Assembly (NCBI RefSeq): GCF_949628265.1
Contig: NC_088787.1
Location: 34,398,844 to 34,462,843, forward strand
Direction: 5' to 3'
From: Cloeon dipterum
Lineage: Eukaryota; Arthropoda; Insecta; Ephemeroptera; Baetidae
DNA: 64,000 nucleotides
Positions 46,229-56,559 of the stretch are shown here, in pieces (position 1 is the stretch's first letter; every line of letters begins with the position of its first letter). The translations under genes were made by a program, and so were the position numbers. The notes beneath the pieces were generated by a model that saw nothing but the letters and a program-made list of their open reading frames with translations, did not search any database and was not told the DNA's origin.

Positions 46229-46672
46229 TGAAATATTTATTAAACACCAAAAGGTGTACAACAGACATAAAATACAGAGTAATTAAATCACATATCAATG
46301 CTCGTTTTTGCTTTGGCGGCTTGGCACAACGTCAGATTGTTCTTAACACATTCAAAAAAATGGTAAAAGTTAATTTGTTTAATATCACAGAATTTGCACT
46401 CGCAGTCCTCACTCGCGCAGAAGTGATAGGTCAATTTATTACAGATCAAATAGTGAAAACCGTGACAAGCGTGTCTCGTGAACATATGTCTGTTATTAAA
46501 CATGGCTCCCTTCCAATTTTGGTTGACCATGGCGGGGGTGACGAAAAACTCCGGGTCGATTTCGGAGGCCTTAAAATCCTGGTTAGCCATGAACTTTTTA
46601 AATGAATCAGTCTCCGGCAGTGAAAATCTCGTTTGCAATTCTTTTACAAGGAAATCAGTGTCTGCTAATTTA
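46229..46672 (-). mobile_element. Retroposed fragment with Cys/His-rich ORF
   Basis: Inserted into flank sequence that is continuous at 41945 (GGATATATCAGCCG). TATATG occurs on both sides, a likely target duplication. On the minus strand an open frame runs from the 5' junction through L-A-D-T-D-F-L-V-K-E-L-Q-T-R-F to a stop at 46288. It contains Y-H-F-C-A-S-E-D-C-E-C-K-F-C and H-F-F-E-C, a zinc-finger-like spacing seen at the C-terminus of some LINE ORF2 proteins. AATAAA lies just before the 3' junction. Best read as a 5'-truncated LINE or retrocopy. Confidence 0.5.
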
Positions 46673-46912
46673 TATGTCAGCCGTTATTTTCAAATAGAAA
46701 TATTTCAAAATTGTTTTTCAAATATTTTCAATTTTAACATATTGTCAAGTTAAGCAATATTTTTAGTAGACAGTGCTGTGTAATTGTTATTATTTTCAAT
46801 AAAATCCATACAAACATTTAACAGAATAACAAATGAAGGGAAACCGCAGCGAAAGGCAAAAATTGTGTATTTAATCGAGGACCGTTGTCGAAGAAACACG
46901 TACGTCTACAGA

Positions 46913-49511
46913 ATGGCCACGAACGACGAGATCCGGCTGAAATTGACAGTTAGCAAAATGAACGTTCACCGAAGCACCAAGTTGGAGACGATTGCAGCTC
47001 AAAGAATCGTGAGGAACCTCGATTCGTTCCTCGATCCGCTACACTCCGAAACACGGCACGTCATGCTTCTTCGTGAGTTTTTATTACAAATTTTTACCGC
47101 AATCGCTATTGAACATTTTTGTTGATCCGCAGCGATGGCTCTGCGAAATATCGTTTTGCAGCAGTGGCAGATGAGGCAGTTTGCTGAGTTAAAAAATACA
47201 CAAAAATGGTATAAAACCGAATGCGTCAAAATTTTGGAAAAAAGGATGACAGGTTTCAATAGTTTAGTCAGCTGCCATACTTTGGAAGTTGATCCCGCCC
47301 CATTCATCGACGATAGTCCTGATTTTTTGGCCAGACAATACCTCTTGGAGGCAAGAATTTGATTTTTTTTTCATTTAAACAAGATGTAAAAATATAAATG
47401 TTTTTTCAGTATTTTAACCTTATTGGGGCCAAAGCCACCAATCTCAAGGTTCTGATTATAAAAGCGAACAACTTAGGTCTCAGGGAGTTGGACAGAACAC
47501 TGTGCGACGCGATCGGCAAGTTTCGCAATCTGATAACACTGAATATTTGGAATATAGATGTAAATTACACAAATCTAAAAGAAATGTGTAAAAATCTGAA
47601 AAGCCTTTCGCAACTCTCCACAAGAATTCATTTCAGTCCTTCTTTTGACGAATCAAACGAACGTGAGATCGAAGAGTTGCAGATCTTCTCAAACTTGATT
47701 CTTTTCAAAACTAACAGCCGAAATGAGAAGTTCACGTTAAATTGCATCCAACACCTGCCCAAGCTGCAGTCTATTAACTATTTTACAACACCCATAGTTG
47801 AACAGTTGCTTGATCGCTGCCCCAATCAGAAGTTTGCTTTGACGAGTTTGGAATTAAAAGCGCACTTCAACAAGGAGATCCACCTGAATTTTCCTGATGT
47901 GACCGATCTTGTGGTAAAAATGATTTTTCCATATTTCAACGGTATTCATTATTCTAACGCCCTGGCACTTTTATCATCGTCGTGTTTTATCGCCATTTTC
48001 CAAACCAACTTGGAGGAAAATTCAGACTTAATCCTGCTAACTGCTCTTTAAACAATTTCTTATGATTTCCTGTAAAATTTGATCAGTCTAGCGATTTGCT
48101 ATAGAAACGCAAGGAAATTTATTTTTATAAATTGTTTTTTCCGATTCGATGATGATTGGCTGAACCTAATTCTAGTTCAGGCACATAGAAAACCTGCGCA
48201 AGGCACTTAGCCCCCAAAGTTAAAATGCCTCAAAGTCGTAGTACACGTAGAAGGTAGAAGCTTGTAATTCAGATTGTGTGCCTTTTGAAACGGCATATTT
48301 TAATGTTGTTTGTTTTGTTTTCTAAAAATTTGTTTTTCTTTTTTGTAATTGGAATTTATAATAATAAGCCTTTAATAAATTCTTCACAAATAAATGCATA
48401 TAACTGATTAATTTTCATATTAATTTTAGGTTCATTATTGTGATAGTGACGACTTCATCATCCCAAACTCGCTGCTTAAGTGTTCAAAAATTGAAAATTT
48501 GACGTTATCACGCTTCCCCACGGTTGACAAGATGATCCCATTCCTCCATGCATATGGGCACGGTCTACATTTGCTCAAAATACATTTTTGCATGGGCCAT
48601 CTCCAATTAAGTTCCATTCTCGACCGGTGCCCCAAACTTCAAAGCCTTTTCTTGGATCACATTTCCATACTGCCAGAATGCTCGAGACCGGACGTTCACT
48701 CGTTTCCGACAGGACTGAAAGAATTATATTTGTTTCCAATGTAAGCCAGTTTTCTTGTGTTTCTTTTTTCTTTCCTAGGGTAGACCTGCAAATTTATATT
48801 TGACTCTGGCTGAGGGTCACATTAGGTTGGGCAGCTGAAACACTCGGTCGAAAATTAGCATTACCGCGAAAACCGTTAACTTAGCAGCTCTGGGAACGAA
48901 TCTATTGCCAAAGAGAGTCAAAATAAAGCCGATAATGCCCAACCAGAGAACCACTAAGTGCTTTGATTCGAGCTTGTAGTGCTTTTTGGCTTGTCCAAAA
49001 ATATCGATTTTTTCGAATTTGCTAGTGTTATCGAATTGTTGACCGAGTGATTTGAATGCCGAGCCTAATTCGGGCTTCAGGAGATTCAAAAGCTAAAAAT
49101 ATGCATCGTGAATAATATTTTCAACAATATTTCAGATTTGGTAACGGTTACCATGCACCATTAGTATTGGACATTCTATCTGTGCCGACATTAGAATGCG
49201 TAACTCTTGAAATGAGCTGCGAAAGTTTCCACCTAGAAGACATTGAAAAGATGACGGGCATGGTCGCGTCACGGCAGATTCTTGGCAACCTCAAACGCTT
49301 GAAGATAATTGTGCATAACATGATTCGGTACAATAATCATCGTGTGTTTTACGCGCTCAGTGATTTCATCAAGAGCGCATCCGCTTTTCTGCCGCATTTG
49401 ACTGACCTGGAATCTAATATTCTCTCCACAGTCCAGGTTGAAATGTACTCAGAAGCTCCCTCGTTGCAGGTTTTATCCCTAAAAAAATATATTGATGTTT
49501 ATGAAAATTAG
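46913..49511 (+). CDS. L3: leucine-rich (LRR-like) protein
   Basis: Exons 46913-47072, 47133-47350, 47410-47913, 48430-48740, 49136-49511 (1569 nt, 522 aa). Intron 2 uses a GC donor (GAG|GCAAGA where L1 and L2 have GTAAGA). Otherwise the structure equals L2. The C-terminus differs slightly (S-L-Q-V-L-S-L-K-K-Y-I). Exon 3 has local replacements (L-N-I-W-N-I-D-V-N-Y for L-D-I-F-S-V-C-I-T-Y), the most variable strand of the family. No disabling change is seen. Confidence 0.8.
48886..49089 (-). other. Antisense hydrophobic ORF in L3 intron 4
   Basis: Same frame as at 44351-44142, open through the membrane segment and on into A-A-K-L-T-V-F-A. L2 has a duplicated Ala-Arg dipeptide here. Conservation could simply reflect recent duplication. 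Confidence 0.4.
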
Positions 49512-50009
49512 TAATTTAAATGTAAATCATTTTATATTTTATTTTGTCCATGTTGTACACCCCATTTTGGTGTTTCTTTATTTAAATACATAATACATCA
49601 CTTGCTTCTTTTAATGAATCGCTGTTTTCTTCAATTATCGTTTTTTTGTTATTAAAATTTGATCGGTCAATCGAATAATTTTTAATTTTTAGCAGGCTAA
49701 TGTAAAAGAAAATAAATTTGTTTCTTAAATTTGAAATAATAAAACTAATAACCTTAACAAGAAGTCAAAAGTAATGGTTTGCATAGTATATAATTCAAGA
49801 CGAGAGTATGCATAGGTTTGAAAGGATTAATGTTTTAGAAAATCGTCAAAAATCAAATTATTTACAGATTTGCTGGTTCAGTCGCTTTTTTCGGATACTT
49901 TGAGTTCCGTGTTGTTCATTTACGCGCTGAATTCGTCAATTTTCACACGAGTGCAGGGCAGGGACTTTTTATAGTATTTTTCGCGATTGTTTTTAATTAT
50001 ATTGATTTC

Positions 50010-50425
50010 AATGCTTTTCCTACACACGATTGTGCGGCGCGCTGTTTGGCGGCGTTTCGTGCGGCGGCACGGCGAAGAATACTTTTTATGCCTATAGTAG
50101 ACGAATTAAATATCAAAATGATTTCTTTACGCTATCCTTTCACCATTTAGATAGTGATTTAGATAGTGATGTTATGAGGTTTTTATTTTTGCCAAAATTC
50201 AGCCGCTCGTCCGATCGTTGAGCACAACCCGTCGTTGGATAGGTCTCGGTCTGGCCTCGAACCAGACATGCCCTGCCGACCTTTTTGATGGTACCCGACC
50301 TGACCTCCGCTCCCGTGCCGGCTTTTGATGCATTATTAGCAGTTCCGACCGCTCGGACAAAATTTGAACACCACTAAGATCGCTGACGCACGCCAGGTCA
50401 CGCCACCGGGACTGCAATAATAAAA
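50010..50425. other. Unrecognised block, copy 2
   Basis: Duplicate of 45300-45735 with small differences: C-G-G-T-A-K-N-T here, and a 13-20 base deletion in the GC-rich part. Confidence 0.45.
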
Positions 50426-50543
50426 GGTATCGATCGACGTGCCACAATCTTGCTACTAATTTACCAGTATGGTTCCTGAAAGCTTCTGAAACGAGGCTAT
50501 CAAAATCCTTAGCTGTCGAAACATGACGGAAAGAAGGAGCCAC
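50199..50543 (-). pseudogene. DM9 N-terminal stub fused in frame to unrelated sequence, copy 2
   Basis: The minus-strand frame M-A-P-S-F-R-H-V, then A-K-D-F-D-S-L-V, then K-L-V-A-R-L-W-H-V-D-R-Y is a clear DM9-D-type start (about 42 residues). It then runs into 72 residues of unrelated, Arg-rich sequence to a stop at 50199. No DM9 second half is present. The sister stub at 45.8 kb has a stop codon where this one has Trp. Confidence 0.7.
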
Positions 50544-50740
50544 CGTGACCGCGGTGAAATCCGAATGAGCAGTGAAAAATATTTTTAAAATGGGAATTAT
50601 GATATTATCGCATTCCTTAATGACATATTCTTCTATCCATGTGATATTATTCTAAACATGTTTTACGTATTGAAAACAAAATACAAATTTCTCTTGCCTA
50701 AATCTGAATAAACAGAAACTTATAAACAATATCATAGGTT

Positions 50741-50910
50741 AAGCGAACGCTGACCAAAATATTTTTAATTTCTTATTAAACTTTTGGTGTGAGTCGATCA
50801 GCTCGATTAAGGCGCGTCCACAATTCGGTTTGCTTAGATGGCATTCGAAATACCGGGGAAGTAGAGGGAAGAATGCTGTAGCTGGCGATCTTTGGAATGA
50901 TACAAATTCT
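50741..50910 (-). repeat. Leader-2 module, copy
   Basis: The minus strand carries the pattern ATGCCATCTAA.C.AACCG, then GAGCTGATCGACTCACACCAAA, then AAGAAATTAAAAATATTTTGG. It lies upstream of the DM9 stub at 50543, the same relative place as in intact genes. Confidence 0.55.
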
Positions 50911-51242
50911 CCAAATTCATTTTTTATTTCAATAGCCAGATGTATAAATAAGATTGAATAAAAAAATGTATTGGATATTCTCAAGCGTTTCTTGCACAAG
51001 TGAAATAAAATATTTCAGAGGATAACGAACTTCATTACGAATTTATAGACTTAGTTTTTCTGGTATAAAATTTGTATTTATTTACATAAAGTGCATAAAA
51101 TGTGCATAAATATTATTTATTTGTGTTTGAATCTGCGATGCATTGAGCAAAAAAGCTCTGTAGAACTATATAAAACCAGTAAAAATCAATTGTTGACGAT
51201 TTAAACTATAATAATGACTCAATTCCGAAATAAAAGTGATTT
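50911..51242. other. Intergenic between leader-2 and DM9-D
   Basis: AT-rich, no gene. It shares the 3'-flank sequence seen after other DM9 genes (CATAAA.TGTG, AACCAGTAAAAATCAATTGTTG). Confidence 0.5.
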
Positions 51243-51778
51243 CTAGGAGAGTTGCTGGGGCAGGGGTTGCTTGTATTCCAGGATTTCAAAGCTCGGACAC
51301 CTCAGTAGGATGTTGTCACAAACTTTCAAGCAACATGTTCCATCTTCATAAACCTTTCAATATATAAATATTTGTCAAATTTTAAAGCCGTTAGGGAAAC
51401 ACTCACTTGTCCGTAAAAAATATTGCCTTCTCTTGGAATGTGCCGTCCAAAGTACAAAAGCTCAGGGGCTTCCGGATCGGCTGGGAATGCGTTTGTCAAG
51501 TCCAAATGATCGCCTTCGTCGTCGTGCATCTTCCATTCTAATGTGTCTGTCCAATTAATGAGTAGGTCGTAACCGTAGTTATCTTTCGTGATTATATGTT
51601 TTTGTTGAGTGGCTTTGTCCCTTCTAATAAACACCCCTGTCCTCGTGTTTACGTCAACGAATCCAGGAAGGTAACGGTCGACGTGCAACAGTCTAGCTAA
51701 TAATTTACCAGTATGCAAAGCTGGAACGATGCTATCAAAATCCTCAGCAGTTTGAACATAATAGAAATAAGGAGCCAT
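51243..51778 (-). CDS. DM9-D: DM9 domain protein, one repeat pair
   Basis: Exons 51778-51407 and 51353-51243 (160 aa). Repeat 1: L-L-A-R-L-L-H-V-D-R-Y-L-P-G-F-V, Y-G-Y-D-L-L-I-N-W. Repeat 2: L-E-W-K-M-H, L-T-N-A-F-P-A-D-P, L-L-Y-F-G-R, I-F-Y-G-Q|V-Y-E-D-G-T-C-C, C-P-S-F-E-I-L-E-Y. The single intron is phase 0 at G-Q|V. No signal peptide, so predicted cytosolic. Its sequence equals the second half of DM9-G, H and I, so it represents the single-pair form. Intact. Confidence 0.82.
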
Positions 51779-51974
51779 GTTTTCACGACCGTGGTTAAAA
51801 TCACTATGAGCAATGAAAACTGTTTAAATGTTGTTCTTTTTGAGAAAAATATAAAAATATTTTCATAATACTAATGATTATTTTTTATAACATTGCTGTG
51901 ATAATACATATTTCAATCAAGAAAAACAATATTAAAATTTGTTTTTTTTTCTAGAAATGTGGCAATGATTGCGT

Positions 51975-52200
51975 AATTTAAATTATTTCCGAATATCGGT
52001 ACACACGAGACAATAACGTCAAAACATTAATAGTGGGTAATGCGAACGCCAACCAAAATATTTCTAATTTCTTAACTTCCTTTTCCTGTGTGTCGATCAA
52101 CTCGATTAAAAGGCACGTCAACAATTCCGGTTCGTTTAGATGGCATTCGAAATATCGGAGAAGCAGGGAAAAATACTTAAAGCTGGCCATTCTTTGAAAA
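51975..52200 (-). repeat. Leader-2 module upstream of DM9-D
   Basis: The minus strand reads open as M-A-S-F-K-Y-F-S-L-L-L-R-Y-F-E-C-H, then E-L-L-T-C-L-L-I-E-L-I-D, K-L-E-I-F-W-L-A-F-A, to a stop at 51978 (70 aa). It is the longest open version of this module. Other copies have stops, so coding is doubtful. Confidence 0.5.
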
Positions 52201-52539
52201 ACTTATTTTATTGGTAGGCAAATAAAAAATAATTTAATTAAAAATTTGATTTTCTCGTGACTTTCTTAAAATATATCAGAATAAGGTATCAAAATTATAG
52301 ACTTAATTTTCACTGGTATCAAATTTTATTCATTTGTTTTTAAAGTCGATAAATTATGATGAAATATTTATTGGTTTGGAAATGGCAATGTATTAGGCAA
52401 AAAACCCCTACAGAAAAATGATAGCGATCATTTTGAAATAATTAAAATTATCAAGAATTAATGTTGAAGGTAAAAAATTATGACTTATTTACATCTATGG
52501 TGATATTGAGATTTGAGCGTCAGTTCCTGGTGCAGGTTT

Positions 52540-52830
52540 CAGGGATTGTTATTTATATATTCCAGGGAGACGTAAATAGGATGTCGTCAGAAAAATGCAA
52601 GTTGGATTTTTCATCTTCAAACACCTTTGAATTGAAAATTTGGAGAAATGTTAAAGCCAATTAATAAAACATGTTAGGAATCACTCACTTCTGCACAAAA
52701 AATAAGGGCGTCGCTTATGAAGAAGTTCGAGTTTTTAAATTTTTTTTAAATAAGCCGTGGATAATCGTTTGTCCGTTTCTGATTCGCTTTCTGAACCGAT
52801 GACGAATTTCTTTCATGATCACTTCTATCT
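52540..52830 (-). pseudogene. DM9 remnant (last exon and exon-1 tail)
   Basis: Minus strand: V-F-E-D-E-K-S-N-L-H-F-S-D-D-I-L (a last-exon remnant) ends early. The preceding donor-like GTGAGTGATT follows a decayed Y-F-L-C-R-style tail. Duplicated at 41115-41378. It overlaps the 3' edge of DM9-E. Confidence 0.6.
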
Positions 52831-53443
52831 GGAATAAGGTCTCTTTTTTGTTACCAGGATTTGGAACGTGAATCTTCTGTACAACCCCGCATAATTGTCT
52901 GCTGGTAAATATAAGACACCGTCTTCACGGACCTGATGCGACAAGAAACAAATTAAAATCAAGTCTTACTTAGAATAAAAAAACACTTGCTTGTCCATAA
53001 CAAGCATGTCCATCCAATACAACCCGTCCAAAATACGTAAATCCGTTGCCGCCTTCTGGAAATATATCAACTGCGTAAGAGTTGTCTGGCAGATTCGGAG
53101 TTTCCATGTCCACCCATTTCAATTCTTTCGCCCAGTCAAATAATACTACGTCGTAATTTGTAGTTCTCAGCTGCTCATCTCCGATTATGAAAGTTGCCAA
53201 TCCACCCTTTCTGACGTACGCTGGGTAGGCCACACGGTTTCGCCAAGCCCTGGCGAGTAATACTCCATGGTTGTAACAATGCGCTTCAGGGTAAGATTCG
53301 ATGAGCATGTTGTACGCCTTGGTGTCGTGGACATAGTGCCATTTTATCAATTCTCCGCGTGAATTTTCAGGTTCCGTGTTGTTTTGACAATATTGACACC
53401 ATTCGCACTGGCAAGGAAGGGAAAAGTCGTGCCATGACGCCAT
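52825..53443 (-). CDS. DM9-E: Cys-rich N-terminus DM9 protein, GC-AG intron
   Basis: Exons 53443-52991 and 52932-52825 (186 aa). The donor is GC (GGACAA|GCAAGT); the plus-strand relative at 28742 has GT. The N-terminal ~60 residues are unlike other DM9 genes and include C-Q-C-E-W-C-Q-Y-C, a compact four-cysteine cluster that could bind metal. Then L-L-A-R-A-W-R-N, A-Y-P-A-Y-V-R-K-G-G-L, L-K-W-V-D-M-E-T-P-N, F-T-Y-F-G-R-V, C-Y-G-Q and V-R-E-D-G-V-L-Y-L-P. The last strand is F-Q-I-L-V. Intact. Confidence 0.8.
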
Positions 53444-53659
53444 GTTGATTAATTAGACCACAACCTGAAATGATGAACAATTTTGGCACGTCAAACTTTA
53501 AGTAAAAAAGCTGTCAATTTTTGTTGTGACTATATTTGACCTAAAAGTGTAGCGGAATTCTTGCCTCTCGATCAACATCTCTATTTTTGAATCAAACATT
53601 TTTCATACTGAAGTATGTTATGCGCAAAGTATTAAAGCTATATTAAAATTAATTTATGA

Positions 53660-53880
53660 GTACCTATAAAATATATCTACCAGTCGTGGAGAAATCGAGT
53701 GGAGCTTCAAGATGGTCTTTGGTGGTAATGACTCGAACACAAGGAGATTGGCACGTCAACAACTCGGATTGTTTGGATGGAATTTGAAATATCAAGGAAG
53801 CAGGGGCACTTTTTCTAGCAGTCTTCTCAGAATTCCAGGAAAGAATTCACCGAATTCTTCATGAGGTATCTTTTGAATTA
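53660..53880 (-). repeat. Leader-1 module upstream of DM9-E
   Basis: The minus strand holds E-F-F-P-G-I-L-R-R near 53830, then A-A-A-C-A-A-T-C-C-G-type core AATCCGAGTTGTTGACGTGC (about 53770-53750), ending ATATATTTTATAG|GTACTC. Confidence 0.55.
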
Positions 53881-53999
53881 AAATAAGTCGCAAAATTGAT
53901 ATTAACCATCTGCTTTAGCAGGAATTTTAACGGAGAAAAATAAAAAAATAGCTTTATCTTAGCTTAGCAGGTAATGTGAATGCAGGGAGGAAAATATTT

Positions 54000-54160
54000 A
54001 TTTAATTTCTTATCAAAATTTTGGTGTGTCGATCAACTCGATATTGGCACGTCAACAATTCGGATTCTTTGGATGGCTAATGAAAAATCTAGAAAGCAGA
54101 ATATTTGAGCCGGCAATCTTTGGAATGGTATAAATTCTTCTCTAAATCGGTTTTTATTTT
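54000..54160 (-). repeat. Leader-2 module upstream of DM9-E
   Basis: The minus strand contains ATTTATACCATTCCAAAGATTG, then AATCCGAATTGTTGACGTGC, then GTTGATCGACACACCAAAATTTTGATAAGAAATTAA. Confidence 0.55.
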
Positions 54161-54456
54161 AATTAATAGCCATCAAATATTAAAAAATGAGCAAATTAAT
54201 AAATTGGCATCTTCTTGTGAACTAATAAAATATATCAGAGGACAAGGAATTCAATTTAAGACTAAGGTTTCGCTGGTATAAAATATTATTTATTTGAAAA
54301 AAATTCATAAATTGTAGGTAAATATTATTTTGTTTGGATATGGCACATATATTGGGCAAAAAGCCCAGGAGAACCGTACACTAGAGATATTTTTTAAACT
54401 ATATTAAACCAGTATAAATTAATTGTTGGCGATAAAAACTACCATAATGGCTCAAT

Positions 54457-54576
54457 CGATCAGTTGTATCAACTTTTAGTGTCAGAAGCCGCCAAAACAG
54501 ATGGCGCAACCTTAGACTTTCTTAAAAATTTAGTTTAGGTGGCTTCGAACACTTAAAGGTTTATACAACTATGGTG
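54457..54576 (+). mobile_element. Internally deleted M1 MITE, about 115 bp
   Basis: Ends ATCAGTTGTATCAAC and, inverted, AGTTGTATAAACC, with the GAAGCCGCC/GGTGGCTTCG subterminal pair. It sits in a DM9 3'-flank sequence that is continuous near 57618 (CTCAATTCCATCTATAAAG), giving AAT on both sides. Confidence 0.65.
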
Positions 54577-54607
54577 AATTCCATCTATAAAGTGATTTCC
54601 AGGTCAG

Positions 54608-55757
54608 TTACTGGTGCTGGGGTTGCTTATATTCCAGGACTTCAAAGCAGGAATTCCAAATTAGGACTTCGTCAGCAAAATGCACGTAAAAATTCCCATC
54701 TTCATAAAGCTTTAAAAAGAAATAGTTGTCAAATATTAAAGCTAAAAGAACATTAGGGAACACTCACTAGTCCAAAACTAAAATTGTCGTCGACTGGATT
54801 GCACTGTGCATAGTACAAAAGCTCTGGGGCTTCCGGATCGGCTGGGAATGCGTTTGTCAAGTCCACATGATCGCCTTCGTCGTGCTCCTCCCGCTCCTCC
54901 CATCCTAATTTGTCAATCCAATTTACGAGTAGGTCGTATCCGTAATCGTCATTTATGATTACTTGATGTTGTTGGACTTCGTTCCTATCAATAAACACCC
55001 CAACCCGTGTGTTTATATCCACGAATCCAGGAAGGTAACGATCGCGGTGCCTCAATCTAGCTACTAATTCACAATTGAGGTTCCTGAAAGCTTCTGGAAC
55101 GAGGCTATCAAAATCCTCAGCTTCACGAATAGGCTGGAAGTAAGGAGCTGTGTTTCCTTGAGCGTTCTGTAAATCATCTGGAGCGAAAATTGAGGTCTCC
55201 GGCTTTTGATTCGCACATTCAAGGATGTAAAAGTTTTTAAACGTAAGCACGATATCGGCGTGCATAGATGAGAAATATCTGACGACATAACACTTTCCAT
55301 CGGCTCGGACCTTGAAAAGAAAAAAAAATGTCATAAGTTGCAACCCAAAAATATGTTTTTAACAAAAACTCACTTGTCCATAATGCGATATGCCATCAAT
55401 GTAGACTTTTCCGTAGAACAAACGCTCGTCTGGACCAGCAATGGGATTTGGATCTGCTGCGAGAGCGAGCGGTATTAAGTCCGGAAGATCTTCTCCTCCA
55501 CGAATAAACCTCCAGCTGAACGACGTTATAGGCTCAATAAGGAGCTCATATCCGTAATAGTAAATCTTGATTACTTCATCTCGAGAATTAGTTTTCTTCC
55601 GGATAAATTTTCCAATCCGGGTGTGAACATTCACACTTCCCGTGAGGTAACGGTCGTCATGCCAATACCTGGCCACGAGAAAGCGGATGCCAAACGGGAC
55701 ATGACGCGTGTGGATGTCAAATTCCTTGGCATTCATTATCTTTACGAATTTATCCAT
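54608..55757 (-). CDS. DM9-G: four-repeat (two-pair) DM9 protein
   Basis: Exons 55757-55374, 55310-54768, 54709-54608 (342 aa). Pair 1: M-D-K-F-V-K-I-M, L-V-A-R-Y-W-H-D-D-R-Y-L-T-G, Y-Y-G-Y-E-L-L-I, F-S-W-R-F-I, L-F-Y-G-K, H-Y-G-Q|V-R-A-D-G-K-C-Y, then F-Y-I-L. Pair 2 starts near A-P-Y-F-Q-P-I and ends F-G-L|L-Y-E-D-G-N-F-Y...F-E-V-L-E-Y. Both introns are phase 0 at the same position in each pair, evidence of internal duplication. The second G-Q is G-L and the acceptor strand starts Leu rather than Val. Paralogous to H and I. No signal peptide. Confidence 0.83.
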
Positions 55758-55878
55758 GTTTGCTTATAGCAGTCGCAGTGGTCGGTTTGTGTCGCTTCAA
55801 GTTAGACCAGGGCCTGAAATGATGAAATATTTGAGCTCGTCATACGCTCAGCAGTGTGCCGTGGAAATTCTTGAATTG

Positions 55879-56276
55879 ACCAGTTGCATAAACCCTAAGT
55901 GGTCGAAGCCGCCAACAGATGGCGCCACCGTAGACATTAGATTTTAAGGCATTTCCGCAGTTATTTCAGACTCAATCTAGCTACTGTGCATTCTTCACTT
56001 TCTTTTGACATTCTGAAAACCAAAATCGGTTCTGCCAATCGCCGTAGAAACGTGAAAACCTATTTTTTATTTAAATAAAAAATCTTTTCCGACGATTCTA
56101 TGGCGAATGGCTGGACTGATTTAGGTTTTCAGCACGTCGAAAGAAAGCATATTAAGTGAAGAATGCACAGTAGCTAGATTGAGTCTAAAATCGCAGCGGA
56201 AGTGCCTTAAAATCGAAAGTCTACGGTGGTGCCATCTATTGGCGGCTTCGAACATTAAAAGGTTTATGCAACTGGG
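55879..56276 (+). mobile_element. M1: 398-bp TIR MITE, complete
   Basis: Ends ACCAGTTGCATAAACC and, inverted, CCCAGTTGCATAAACC. Subterminal inverted GAAGCCGCCAACAGATGGCGCC pairs with GGTGCCATCTATTGGCGGCTTC. Target duplication GAATTG (55873-55878 and 56277-56282). The uninterrupted paralogous site is at 58912-58917 upstream of DM9-H. Nearly palindromic throughout, non-coding. Superfamily not assigned. Confidence 0.88.
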
Positions 56277-56559
56277 GAATTGTGTTAAAATTTATTGAAA
56301 TTTTGTAAACTGTAATTAAAAAAAATAGTAGATGAATGCTGTATTGGACGAATGTCAATTTTTTTAACAATAAGTTGTAAACAAAGGACATTGAATTGCA
56401 ACTTCAAAGGAGTAACAACTAAGGTTTAAAGGACTTGTACCGATATTTACAACTTTGAAGGATATGTGTTTAATTAACATAAAACCTTAAACCAAGATTA
56501 TAAATAAAGGTAACAAAATTAAGTCCATATTGAAGTATATTTTATGCCTAATGGATTAA

